A stretch of 33,235 nt of DNA from a virus: IMG/VR virus record IMGVR_UViG_3300045967_000012, positions 1 through 33,235 of that record; one strand, given 5' to 3'. A model generated the notes under the pieces. It made no database searches, was not told the DNA's origin, and was given only the letters and a program-made list of their open reading frames with translations. A program made the position numbers and the translations under genes. This document shows positions 6,870-14,595 of this stretch, piece after piece. The first letter of the stretch is position 1. Every line of letters starts with the position of its first letter.

Positions 6870-6878
6870 GGAGAAATA

Positions 6879-7304
6879 ATGTTCGCATGGCTGAGAGAAC
6901 TACTTGAAATACGATACGATAATAAATTAAGAAACTTGAGACTTAAGGAAGAACTACAGGATAGAAGTAAGTTCTGTTCTTCCTGTGAAGTCTTGAGAAT
7001 TGAACTAGAAAATTCCCATCGCGAAAGACGGGAACTAATGGGTAGGATTCTAACTCCTCCCACTAAAGAGCCTGACCACATCGTGGCTCCTGAACCACAG
7101 AAATTGCCAATGGTAAGACGGCATATTCCGTGGACAGTTAAGCAACAAATGTTAGAAGCAGAAGATAGACAGAAAGCGGTAGCATTGAAAAATGCTGCTA
7201 AGCCTGATACTTCTGTTGAGGATTTGGAAAAAGAACTAAACATCGTTCAGCAGGAACGGGAGTCACAAAGTGGCCCGACAACAAACAGCAGCGGAAGCAG
7301 CTAA
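6879..7304 (+). CDS. Coiled-coil phage protein, 141 aa
   Basis: AAGGAG precedes the ATG at the usual distance. Residues 1-60 are a charged helix (WLRELLEIRYDNKLRNLRLK), with a CSSC pair (33-36) resembling half a metal site or a disulfide. A proline-rich hinge (59-80) leads to a second charged helix (RHIPWTVKQQMLEAEDRQKA, then VEDLEKELNIVQQERE). The tail is rich in S, T and G. Composition and position just before the portal suggest a head-assembly or internal protein. I do not recognise a named family. The last 35 bases overlap the next gene in another frame. Confidence 0.7.
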   Translation: MFAWLRELLEIRYDNKLRNLRLKEELQDRSKFCSSCEVLRIELENSHRERRELMGRILTPPTKEPDHIVAPEPQKLPMVRRHIPWTVKQQMLEAEDRQKAVALKNAAKPDTSVEDLEKELNIVQQERESQSGPTTNSSGSS

Positions 7305-7533
7305 AGAAGGTGCCTCCCGTTTGGGAAGATTTGCGGGGGCTACTTCTGACGAACAAAAGAAGAAGCAACCTGATATGGTTGGGCGTATCCAGAAATACGC
7401 TCAAGAAGAAGCAGAACGTCAGAAGAAAAAGAAAGCTGAAGATGAAGCCAAAAAGAAGGCTCCGGTTAATACGGCGCCTCAAGATGGTTTCCTCACTAGA
7501 ATGTATAAGAAATACGTAAGCGGGGAGAAGTAA
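7270..7533 (+). CDS. Lysine-rich helical protein, 87 aa
   Basis: A GTG start at 7270 with GGGAG about 11 bases upstream gives an 87-residue product overlapping the previous gene by 35 bases. It is dominated by K, A, E and Q (EEAERQKKKKAEDEAKKK) and should be a single charged helix followed by a basic tail ending KKYVSGEK. No domain is recognised. Highly basic small proteins in the head module may bind packaged DNA or the portal ring, but this is a guess. It ends two bases before the next gene. Confidence 0.65.
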   Translation: MARQQTAAEAAKEGASRLGRFAGATSDEQKKKQPDMVGRIQKYAQEEAERQKKKKAEDEAKKKAPVNTAPQDGFLTRMYKKYVSGEK

Positions 7534-7534
7534 C

Positions 7535-8020
7535 ATGGCAGGAATCAATGTAGGTCCGGGATTCATGGGCAGACTTGGCGGTCAGATGCCAGGTGCATTG
7601 AATGCCTTGGGCCAAAAATATGGTGGCTCGATGTCTGGACCTGCCAAGGCATCAGCTTCACTACTTGGTAAACAGCGAACACCATCAAGACCTAAGGTAA
7701 CTAGTGGCATGGGTAAGCAACAGCTACCCGGTCAACAGATACCAATTCAAGCACCAGGATTACAGGCAGCACCACAAGAAATTCAGGCTCAGATGCCTGC
7801 TGCCGTTAATACTGCACCTTCACCGCAATTATTTCAGAATCCCTATGCAAACATATTTGGTGGAAGTTCCGGATACGGTTCTAGTGGGAACACTGGAATC
7901 GCTGGTGGACTATTTAACAGACCACCCGGATACGAACGCCCTAATATGGGTGCTGCAGGCACTGATATTGGAGGAATGTTCGGAGCTTACAACCGCTTTA
8001 GTCGGCCACAAAGCTACTAG
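7535..8020 (+). CDS. Gly/Pro/Gln-rich structural protein, 161 aa
   Basis: GGGGAG lies eight bases before the ATG. The whole protein is low complexity: G, P, Q, S and A make up most residues, with no charged clusters and many PQ and GG pairs (QQLPGQQIPIQAPGLQAAPQ; GGSSGYGSSGNTGIAGG). It is probably disordered. Repeated aromatic residues in glycine contexts (YGS, MFGAYNRF) resemble linker or internal proteins packed in phage heads. No family is recognised. It sits directly before the portal, seven bases away. Confidence 0.65.
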   Translation: MAGINVGPGFMGRLGGQMPGALNALGQKYGGSMSGPAKASASLLGKQRTPSRPKVTSGMGKQQLPGQQIPIQAPGLQAAPQEIQAQMPAAVNTAPSPQLFQNPYANIFGGSSGYGSSGNTGIAGGLFNRPPGYERPNMGAAGTDIGGMFGAYNRFSRPQSY

Positions 8021-8026
8021 GGAATC

Positions 8027-10420
8027 ATGAAACCCGAAATTCCAGAGGATGTGCGAAAACTTCTTAAAGAAGTGGTAGACCACTTCGATAAGGAGGATGT
8101 CGCAATACGCGAGCGTCAACTTCGGACGTGGAGGCGTCTGAAACTCATGTGGGAAGGGTTTCAGCGTGCATGGTATTCTGAAGTGGCTCACGACTGGAGA
8201 ATTTGGGACTTTGATAACGAAAGTTCTGATACTGACCAATCTTATTATGATAAGCCAATTAATGTTTTCAGAGCTTATCTGGAATCGATTATTGCTGCTC
8301 TTAGTGTCACTGTTCCTCCTGTTAAATGCTACCCTGACGATGCTGATAATAATCTTGACCTCTCTACGGCCAAAGCCGGAGACAAGATTGCACAACTCAT
8401 TTATCGTCATAATAACGTCCCTCTACTGTGGGTCCATGCTCTATTTATCTATTGCACTGAGGGTATGGTAGCGTGCTACTCATATCCTAAGTCTGACGAG
8501 AAATACGGAACCTACGAGGAAAAGAAATACAAGTCTGAAGAAGAAGGTCATCAATATACTAAGTGTCCGAACTGTGGATTCATTATTGATGACCAAATGA
8601 TGGACCCTGCGATGATGGCTCAGACTAATCCTGAAGCCGCCATGCAGTTGGATATGCTAGGACAAAAGGCTACTCAGGCTGAAGATGAATACATGCCTGA
8701 TGATACTGATGTTGCTGTCCAAGATGCGGTCCAGAATGCTACTGCTGAACTCTGTCCTAACTGTCTACAATTGATTGCTCCAGAACTCTCACAAGAAACA
8801 CTGATTGTCGAGAGATTAGTGGGCATCACCAATAAACCAAAATCTAGAATGTGCCTTGAAGCATACGGTGGTCTGTATGTGAAGGTGCCGAACTATGCTC
8901 GTAGACAGGAAGATTGTCCTTACCTAATTTATGAATATGAAACTCATTACGCCAACGTCATCGAAAGATACGCTTCATTACACGGACAACTTAACCCTCA
9001 AAAAGTTAAAGCCTCAGCAGGGGCTGTCCGTGACCCATATGCGGAATGGGCCAGACTTAATCCTCAATATCAGGGAGAATACCCTCAGAATGTTGTTACT
9101 GTCCGAAATGCTTGGCTTAGGCCAGCGGCCTTCAATGTTCTAGCCGAACAAGAGGATATTGACGAACTAAAGAAAAGATTTCCAAATGGTTGCAAAGTAA
9201 TTTTCGCAAATGATTGCTTTGCGGATGCTGAAAATGAATCTCTTGACGATTGTTGGACGATTACTCATAACCCACTCTCAGACTACATCCACTCTGACCC
9301 AATCGGATTGCTACTTGTTTCTATTCAAGAAATCACCAACGACCTTATTTCCCTCATCCTTCAAACTATCGAACATGGAATTGGACAAACCTTCGCCGAC
9401 CCCGGAGTATTGAATTTCAATGCCTATCGGCAGATGGAATCTACTCCCGGTGGTATCTATGAAGCTACTCCAAAATCTGGAAAGAGTGTGGGAGACGCAT
9501 TCCACGAAGTCAAAACGGCAACTCTTTCCGCAGAAGTAATGCCGTTTGCACAAAACATTCAAAGTCTTGCACAGCTAGTTTCGGGGGCTTTGCCCTCATT
9601 GTTTGGAGGTTCTTTAGAAGGCAGTGAGACAGCTTCTCAATACTCAATGAGCCGTGCTCAAGCCTTACAGCGCCTCCAAAATACTTGGAAAATCTTTACT
9701 ACTTGGTGGAAAGAAATCTTTGGCAAAACGATTCCCATGTTCATCAAAGAAACGCGCTATGATGAGCGTGATGTTCAGCGTGACAAAGATGGGAATTTCA
9801 TCAACATATTCATTCGCAAAGCCGAGTTGGAAGGAAAACTTGGTAAGGTTGAACTTGAGGCGAATGAGAATCTTCCGATTACGTGGTCACAGCAGAAAGA
9901 CGTAATCATGCAATTGTTGCAGGCATCTAATCCACAGATTCTTGCAATTCTGGCTGCTCCTGAGAATCTTCCAATTATTCGTGACGCGATTGGTCTTACT
10001 GATTTCATTGTTCCTGGTGAAAAGGACCGGAATAAGCAATACGATGAAATCAAGTTGCTGTTGAATTCTGAACCCATTGTAATGCCACCAGACCCGATGA
10101 TGGTAATGCAGGGTGCTCCTCCAGAACCTATGGAGATGCCGTCTATTGAAGTTGAACCTGACTTTGATGACCATCAGATTCAATACGATATCTGTCGTGA
10201 ATGGATAATTGGCGAGGCCGGTAGACAAGCCAAAGTAGAGAATGAAGCTGGTTACAAGAACGTCCTGCTACATGCTAAGATGCACTTGCAATTCGTGCAG
10301 ATGGCACAAATGCAGGAACAACAAGCAGCACAAGAATCAGGTGAAGAAGGTTCTGAAGTAACTGAACAGGACCAAGAAGCACCAATAATGGGAGAAGAAA
10401 ATGTCGCTACTGTTCAGTAA
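8027..10420 (+). CDS. Portal protein with zinc-ribbon insertion
   Basis: The 797-residue product would form the dodecameric ring at the capsid vertex through which DNA is packaged and ejected. The N-terminal helical part (DVRKLLKEVVDHFDKEDVAI; WEGFQRAWY), the central wing and clip region, and the long helix-rich crown with a Q/E-rich tail (residues about 765-797) fit podovirus-type portals. The position between terminase and scaffold also fits. Two CPNC motifs at residues 180-183 and 243-246 should bind one zinc between them, bracketing about 59 acidic, Met-rich residues. This looks like a zinc ribbon split by a flexible insert and is unusual for portals. The 3' end overlaps the scaffold gene by 20 bases. 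Confidence 0.88.
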   Translation: MKPEIPEDVRKLLKEVVDHFDKEDVAIRERQLRTWRRLKLMWEGFQRAWYSEVAHDWRIWDFDNESSDTDQSYYDKPINVFRAYLESIIAALSVTVPPVKCYPDDADNNLDLSTAKAGDKIAQLIYRHNNVPLLWVHALFIYCTEGMVACYSYPKSDEKYGTYEEKKYKSEEEGHQYTKCPNCGFIIDDQMMDPAMMAQTNPEAAMQLDMLGQKATQAEDEYMPDDTDVAVQDAVQNATAELCPNCLQLIAPELSQETLIVERLVGITNKPKSRMCLEAYGGLYVKVPNYARRQEDCPYLIYEYETHYANVIERYASLHGQLNPQKVKASAGAVRDPYAEWARLNPQYQGEYPQNVVTVRNAWLRPAAFNVLAEQEDIDELKKRFPNGCKVIFANDCFADAENESLDDCWTITHNPLSDYIHSDPIGLLLVSIQEITNDLISLILQTIEHGIGQTFADPGVLNFNAYRQMESTPGGIYEATPKSGKSVGDAFHEVKTATLSAEVMPFAQNIQSLAQLVSGALPSLFGGSLEGSETASQYSMSRAQALQRLQNTWKIFTTWWKEIFGKTIPMFIKETRYDERDVQRDKDGNFINIFIRKAELEGKLGKVELEANENLPITWSQQKDVIMQLLQASNPQILAILAAPENLPIIRDAIGLTDFIVPGEKDRNKQYDEIKLLLNSEPIVMPPDPMMVMQGAPPEPMEMPSIEVEPDFDDHQIQYDICREWIIGEAGRQAKVENEAGYKNVLLHAKMHLQFVQMAQMQEQQAAQESGEEGSEVTEQDQEAPIMGEENVATVQ

Positions 10421-11708
10421 GATTCCTCAATTCTTTTCGCCTGACACACCCGCGCCTACTGGCGGGGGAAAAGCACCTGTTGAATCAAAATCAATGGGTG
10501 TAGAAGATGCTATTGAGTTTTTAGGCGCAGATGAAGAACCTCCAGAAACGCTTGAACTTGATAGAACACCGCCAAAGGGTGGAAAGAGCAAGGATGAAAC
10601 TCCTCCAGAGGGAGAAGAAGAAACTCCTGAAGGAGAAGAACAAGAAGAAGTAGACGAACTAGCAGAAATCGAAGCTGAGTTAGAAGGTCCACCTGAAGAT
10701 AAGCTGGAACTTGTAACTCCGGTTCGCCGTAAGGAAATTCTTGCCAAGTATCCAAACTTGTTCAAGGATTTTCCGATGCTAGAGAACTCCTATTACCGTG
10801 ACCAGCAATTCACGGAAATGTTTGGCACCGTAAAGGATGCTCAAGTAGTCGCTGAAAAGGCTGAAACTCTCGATAGATTCGAGAATGAAATAATGAGTGG
10901 TGATATCACCAATATTCTGAAAGCTGTTAAGGCTGAAAATCCTAACGGCTTCCTGAAAATTGCTGATAATTACATGAATATGCTTGCGCAAGCAGACGAA
11001 AGAGCATATTCACATATTCTCGGAAATATTGGTCGATTCACTATCAAAGCGATGGTGAAGGAATCACGTTCCAGCAATAATAAGGCACTCGAAAGTGCTG
11101 CACAAATCCTCAATCAGTTTCTATTCGGAAGTAGTGACTTCACTCAGCCATTCAATCTATCTCGTGAGAATCCACAGGAAGCACAACAGAATACAGAGCA
11201 GACGGAGAGGGAACAAGCCTTCATTCGTCAGCAATATGAAGTTGCTCATAATAGTGTTAATACTCGGGTTAACAATGTTATTCGTAATACTATCGAATCG
11301 CATATCGACCCTAAAGGGTCTATGCAGGAATACGTTAAGAAAAACGCAGTCAAAGATGCTATCGAGACTCTCGCGAATCTGATGGAGAAAGATACCAGAT
11401 TCAAGGGGTTGACCGATAAACTCTGGGAAACAGTTTTCAAGGAAAACTTCTCAGATTCGTCTCAGGAACGGGTAAGGCGTGCCTTTCTCAGCAGAGCAAA
11501 AACACTGTTGCCTTCAGTCATTAAAAAGGCTCGTAACGATGCTTTGCGAGGAACGGGACATCGTGTAAGGGAGATGGAGGAAGAAACGACTCCGCAAAGG
11601 GGTCCAATTCCGTCAGGTAAGCCGAGAGCCACAAGTCCCGGCAAGATTCGTAACGCGAAGGACATTCCTAAGGGAATGAGTTCACTGGAATTTCTTAACT
11701 CCGATTAG
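10401..11708 (+). CDS. Capsid scaffolding protein (probable)
   Basis: The 435-residue product sits between portal and major capsid genes, the standard place for a scaffold. GGGAG precedes the ATG, which lies inside the 3' end of the portal gene. Residues about 30-100 are strongly acidic and proline-rich (TPPEGEEETPEGEEQEEVDE), followed by a predicted helical core (residues 105-345) with coiled-coil stretches. The tail is basic (about 345-420) and of the type that contacts the capsid shell in scaffolds of P22- and T7-like phages. There is no protease motif, so shell maturation by cleavage must come from elsewhere or not occur. The call rests on order and composition. Confidence 0.82.
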   Translation: MSLLFSKIPQFFSPDTPAPTGGGKAPVESKSMGVEDAIEFLGADEEPPETLELDRTPPKGGKSKDETPPEGEEETPEGEEQEEVDELAEIEAELEGPPEDKLELVTPVRRKEILAKYPNLFKDFPMLENSYYRDQQFTEMFGTVKDAQVVAEKAETLDRFENEIMSGDITNILKAVKAENPNGFLKIADNYMNMLAQADERAYSHILGNIGRFTIKAMVKESRSSNNKALESAAQILNQFLFGSSDFTQPFNLSRENPQEAQQNTEQTEREQAFIRQQYEVAHNSVNTRVNNVIRNTIESHIDPKGSMQEYVKKNAVKDAIETLANLMEKDTRFKGLTDKLWETVFKENFSDSSQERVRRAFLSRAKTLLPSVIKKARNDALRGTGHRVREMEEETTPQRGPIPSGKPRATSPGKIRNAKDIPKGMSSLEFLNSD

Positions 11709-11725
11709 CTCCAAGGTAGAGGATT

Positions 11726-12085
11726 ATGGCTGTTACGTCAGTTAGGACGATTGCTATCACCTTCAGTGGTGATATTAACGCCACTAATTCTCTGCCCTCA
11801 GCGCCGAGTGGTGTTTCACCCGGTAGTATAACGATTCATTCGTTAGCTCCGGGTGATAATACTATTGCGCTACCAACGGGTGGGAGCACCCCTGTAGGAG
11901 CCACGATTATTCCTCCTTCTGGTAATCCTAACGCACTAACTTTGAAAGGTGTGGGCGGCGACACAGGAATCAGATTAGGTAAGACTGACCCTACTAGCTT
12001 AGCCTTCGACACAACTGCATTACCAGCAAATATCGTCATAAATGCTGCGACCACCACTACTGGTGTTCGTATCATTTGGACGTAA
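11726..12085 (+). CDS. Head decoration-type beta protein, 119 aa
   Basis: This short protein precedes the major capsid gene. Its start MAVTSVRTIAITFSGDI and its repeated strands with SLAPGDNTIALPTGG, AATIIPP-type turns and a final GVRIIWT are typical of small all-beta phage proteins. Such proteins are found beside capsid genes in many uncultured podoviruses. It contains no cysteine and almost no charge. A decoration protein or minor head fibre is the likely role. It could instead be a head-tail joining factor. The stop lies ten bases before the GTG of the capsid gene, which has its own strong ribosome site. Confidence 0.68.
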   Translation: MAVTSVRTIAITFSGDINATNSLPSAPSGVSPGSITIHSLAPGDNTIALPTGGSTPVGATIIPPSGNPNALTLKGVGGDTGIRLGKTDPTSLAFDTTALPANIVINAATTTTGVRIIWT

Positions 12086-12095
12086 GGAGTTACCT

Positions 12096-13346
12096 GTGGC
12101 TGTTGTAGAATCCCAGGTAGCGGCACTGGAACTCGAAAGAGTTATTCCAAAAATCCGCGTTCTGTTTGAGCGGGACGATAAATTCTACGCCAACATCAAG
12201 AAGCGTGACGTAGAAAAAATCTCCAACAGACAGATGAGGGTTCCATTGGAATTGCGTCCCGGTGGTTCGTTTGGATATTTCAATCCAGACGGTGGCGACC
12301 TTGGACGTGGTGGTGGCCCTACTTTTGACAAAGCTGTTTTGACTTCTGTATTCGTGTCCGAGAACATTGAATACACTAAGCTCACTCAGTGGTCCACTGA
12401 TGATGAGCGGAAGGCTATTACTAACGGTGTCCGTCGTCTTACGGCTACCGCACTTGATGAACTGCGCAGACAGTTGGATTCTCAGATGATGCAGCCCGGT
12501 AACGGTGTTATCGGAACTGTCACCACTGACACCCCTGCTGGCGGTTCTAACGTGATTACGCTGACTACTGATGGTTTCGGTGCGCGGTTGATGAGATTTG
12601 GACAGACTGTCCAGGTTTTCAACGCTGCTCTTACCGTGAACCGTGGTAGCGGTGTTATCACTCAGTGGGATGTGGAGAATAAGACTATCTCCATTACCCC
12701 ACAGATTGCTGGCGTTATCGCCACTGACGTGATTGTCACGAATGGTATTAGCTCGCCTACTAGCCTTCCGGCTCTGTATGGTGTGCCGTATCATCACAGT
12801 AACGCCAGCACTGGCACTTGGCTCGGCTTCTCGCGTGCAGCTACGCCTGAAATCAGAGCAAATCGTGTTAACGCGAATTCCAATCCCCTCTCATTGCCTT
12901 TCCCCCGACTGGCGATGAATAAGATTGGAAATCGTGTTGGAATTGACAATACGTTCAAGCCCAAGGCTTGGATGCATCCTTGTCAGGAACAGGCTTACGA
13001 GGAAATCGGACAGCTTGTTTCCATTATTCAGAAGGTTGCCAAGGACGAGAAACTCAACATGTATTTCGGCGGCGACAAGCAGATGGCTGGCGCTGACGTT
13101 ACATGCTCGTTCAACTGGAACCAGACTCGTATTGACTTTGTAGTAGATGAAGTTTGGGGTCGTGGAGAAATCCTCCCCATCGGATTCTACACTACTGATG
13201 GACGTAGAATCTTCGAGATTCGCGCTCCTTCAGGTGGTGTCATGACTGCTGACATCTTCTATATGGTCAATGGTATGCAGACGTTCGTGTCGAATCCTGC
13301 TGCCTGCGCCTATATCGATGTGTTGGCTGTCCCGGCTGGATACTAA
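12096..13346 (+). CDS. Major capsid protein, HK97 fold (probable)
   Basis: The start chosen is GTG 12096: AAGGAG lies six bases upstream, and the frame open further upstream overlaps the previous gene without a ribosome site. The 416-residue product has an N-terminal helix (SQVAALELERVIPKIRVLFE), a loop-like segment rich in G (RPGGSFGYFNPDGGDLGRGG, residues about 51-70) and a spine-like helix region (RKAITNGVRRLTATALDELR). Beta insertions follow (GVITQWDVENKTISITPQ), then a C-terminal A-domain-like part. Length and position after the scaffold fit an HK97-fold capsid protein. It would be among the most abundant products, and a terminator follows two genes later. Confidence 0.87.
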   Translation: MAVVESQVAALELERVIPKIRVLFERDDKFYANIKKRDVEKISNRQMRVPLELRPGGSFGYFNPDGGDLGRGGGPTFDKAVLTSVFVSENIEYTKLTQWSTDDERKAITNGVRRLTATALDELRRQLDSQMMQPGNGVIGTVTTDTPAGGSNVITLTTDGFGARLMRFGQTVQVFNAALTVNRGSGVITQWDVENKTISITPQIAGVIATDVIVTNGISSPTSLPALYGVPYHHSNASTGTWLGFSRAATPEIRANRVNANSNPLSLPFPRLAMNKIGNRVGIDNTFKPKAWMHPCQEQAYEEIGQLVSIIQKVAKDEKLNMYFGGDKQMAGADVTCSFNWNQTRIDFVVDEVWGRGEILPIGFYTTDGRRIFEIRAPSGGVMTADIFYMVNGMQTFVSNPAACAYIDVLAVPAGY

Positions 13347-13379
13347 TCATCTCAAGGGTGGATTGGAGGCGAGATGATT
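13345..13379 (+). promoter_or_regulatory. Hairpin enclosing ribosome site and start codon
   Basis: A perfect 9-bp inverted repeat, AATCATCTC (13345-13353) and GAGATGATT (13371-13379), encloses a 17-base loop. The loop carries the GGAGG ribosome site and the 3' arm contains the ATG (13374) of the next gene. The 5' arm overlaps the last two bases of the capsid stop codon. Ribosomes finishing the capsid gene would unfold it, so it could tie translation of the small downstream protein to that of the capsid. Confidence 0.6.
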
Positions 13380-13676
13380 CCTGGTTCGGTATCTAAGCTG
13401 TCTGAGGTATCGGTATCACTAACGAATAGTGTCATTCAACGGAGTGACATTCTTCGTATTAGTTCTACCGCTACTACGACAGTCCTAGTTACACTAACTC
13501 CCGCTTTCGGGGTTAATTTCCCTGTGTTTTGCACCATCGTGAATAGTAGTGGCGCCGCTGTCACTGCTACTACCGCAGGAAATATCGCAACTACAGTTTC
13601 TATTCCAAACGGAAATATGTGCGTGCTGGTCTTTTCAAAAGCCAGCGGCAAGTGGCATCCAGATAAGACCACGTAG
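13374..13676 (+). CDS. Small beta-rich virion protein, 100 aa
   Basis: GGAGG lies five bases before the ATG. The product is all strand-like (VSVSLTNSVIQRSDILRISS; TATTTVLVTLTPAFGVNFPV; NSSGAAVTATTAGNIATTVS) and ends with a basic KWHPDKTT. There is no helix, signal or catalytic motif. It follows the major capsid gene in the same transcript and precedes a second protein of similar type, so a capsid decoration protein is the best guess. The start codon is enclosed by the 13345-13379 hairpin. Confidence 0.68.
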   Translation: MIPGSVSKLSEVSVSLTNSVIQRSDILRISSTATTTVLVTLTPAFGVNFPVFCTIVNSSGAAVTATTAGNIATTVSIPNGNMCVLVFSKASGKWHPDKTT

Positions 13677-13691
13677 TAGCAGGAGAAAACA

Positions 13692-14009
13692 ATGGCAGAT
13701 ATCGACTTCCAGAACTTTAGCACAGTTCAGTCGAATTTGCAGCCTCAGCCTGTTACGGTGGCTGCATCTACGACCCTTGCCCCAACTACTTTTCTGACGT
13801 TCATTACCGGAACAACGGCTGTGAACCAGATTACTCCGCCAGTGTCCGGAACACACTTGTTGGCCCTCGCATTCACTGCAACCAACCCAGGTGCATTCGG
13901 AACCACTGGTAATATTGATGTCACCGCCGTGACTACGCCTGCAACCAACAGCCGTATCACGTTCCTGGTGTTCAATCCTGTTACTGCTAAGTATTTCCCA
14001 CACGTCTAG
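13692..14009 (+). CDS. Small beta-rich virion protein, 105 aa
   Basis: CAGGAG precedes the ATG. Strand-like stretches alternate with T/A/P-rich turns (PVTVAASTTLAPTTFLTFIT; HLLALAFTATNPGAFGTTGN), ending in a hydrophobic FLVFNPVTAKYFPHV. The closing segments (LVFNPVTAKYFPH here, LVFSKASGKWHPD in the previous gene) share a short pattern, V-F-x(4-5)-K-[YW]-x-P, suggesting the two are distant duplicates. It is the last gene before the 14017-14049 terminator, which groups it with the capsid as a highly expressed structural protein. Decoration or head-fibre function is inferred. Confidence 0.68.
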   Translation: MADIDFQNFSTVQSNLQPQPVTVAASTTLAPTTFLTFITGTTAVNQITPPVSGTHLLALAFTATNPGAFGTTGNIDVTAVTTPATNSRITFLVFNPVTAKYFPHV

Positions 14010-14016
14010 GGAAATC

Positions 14017-14049
14017 GGGGGCTACTCATTGTGGGTAGCCCCCTCTTTT
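14017..14049 (+). terminator. Strong rho-independent terminator after head genes
   Basis: An 11-bp stem (GGGGGCTACTC with GGGTAGCCCCC, one wobble pair) has a 5-base loop ATTGT and is followed by TCTTTT. It begins eight bases past the stop of the last head gene. With no promoter visible downstream it probably lets only part of the polymerases through to the tail genes. Confidence 0.88.
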
Positions 14050-14061
14050 GGAGGGACTGTG

Positions 14062-14595
14062 TTGATTAACTTATCTAATGCCGTAAATATCAAGGGCTAT
14101 ATGTTTGAAAACGAGCTAGAGTGGTTAGCTCGAACTGCTAAGAAATCAAAGTGCATCGTAGAAATCGGCACATACTATGGAAGGAGTGCTAGAGCACTTG
14201 CAGACAACACAGACGGAAAAGTCTATTGTATCGACCCCTATCCAGGGGTTGTATTCTACCAGAATGGGGTCAGTGCTATCTCGTCTGGGTCATACGTTTA
14301 TCGTCAGGCTCAGAAGAATCTCGCTGAACACATATCATCTGGCAAGGTTCTTATTCATAGGGGAACCATAGAGGATTTCCCGCACTTCATTGACCCAGAC
14401 TTCATCTTTATTGATGGCGACCATTGTGAGGAAGCCGTCAGAAAAGATGTGGATTGGGCTAAAAGAATGGTATCGAAAGGTATCATCTCCGGCCATGACT
14501 ATGAAAACATAGGCTGGCCCTGTGTAAAACAAGTAGTCGATGAAAATTTCCCAACTATTGGGAGGGAAGGATTTATCTGGTGGACACAAAAGTAA
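14062..14595 (+). CDS. Class I SAM-dependent methyltransferase
   Basis: GGAGGG at 14050-14055 points to a start at TTG 14062 (six bases away) or GTG 14059. ATG 14101 is a weaker option. The SAM-binding loop is VEIGTYYGRSARAL (residues about 33-46) and the acidic end of the next strand is YCIDPYP. The motif DFIFIDGDHCEEAVRKDV matches the DGDHxYExVxxD pattern of the Methyltransf_24 class of small-molecule and sugar methyltransferases. GIISGHDY follows. The gene begins right after a terminator and ends overlapping a glycosyltransferase gene by 16 bases. The pair could make a methylated sugar for the virion or host envelope. The target is not visible from sequence. Confidence 0.85.
   Translation: MINLSNAVNIKGYMFENELEWLARTAKKSKCIVEIGTYYGRSARALADNTDGKVYCIDPYPGVVFYQNGVSAISSGSYVYRQAQKNLAEHISSGKVLIHRGTIEDFPHFIDPDFIFIDGDHCEEAVRKDVDWAKRMVSKGIISGHDYENIGWPCVKQVVDENFPTIGREGFIWWTQK

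Noticed and set aside
6866-7566. Overlapping minus-strand frames opposite the head-module genes at 6879-7533
   Set aside because: Low-complexity Ser/Leu/Phe-rich translations are the expected shadow of Lys/Glu/Arg-rich genes on the + strand.
12090-12797. Long minus-strand frame of 235 codons opposite the major capsid gene
   Set aside because: It is the complement of a strong coding gene with a good ribosome site, has no ribosome site of its own, and its product has no sensible motif.
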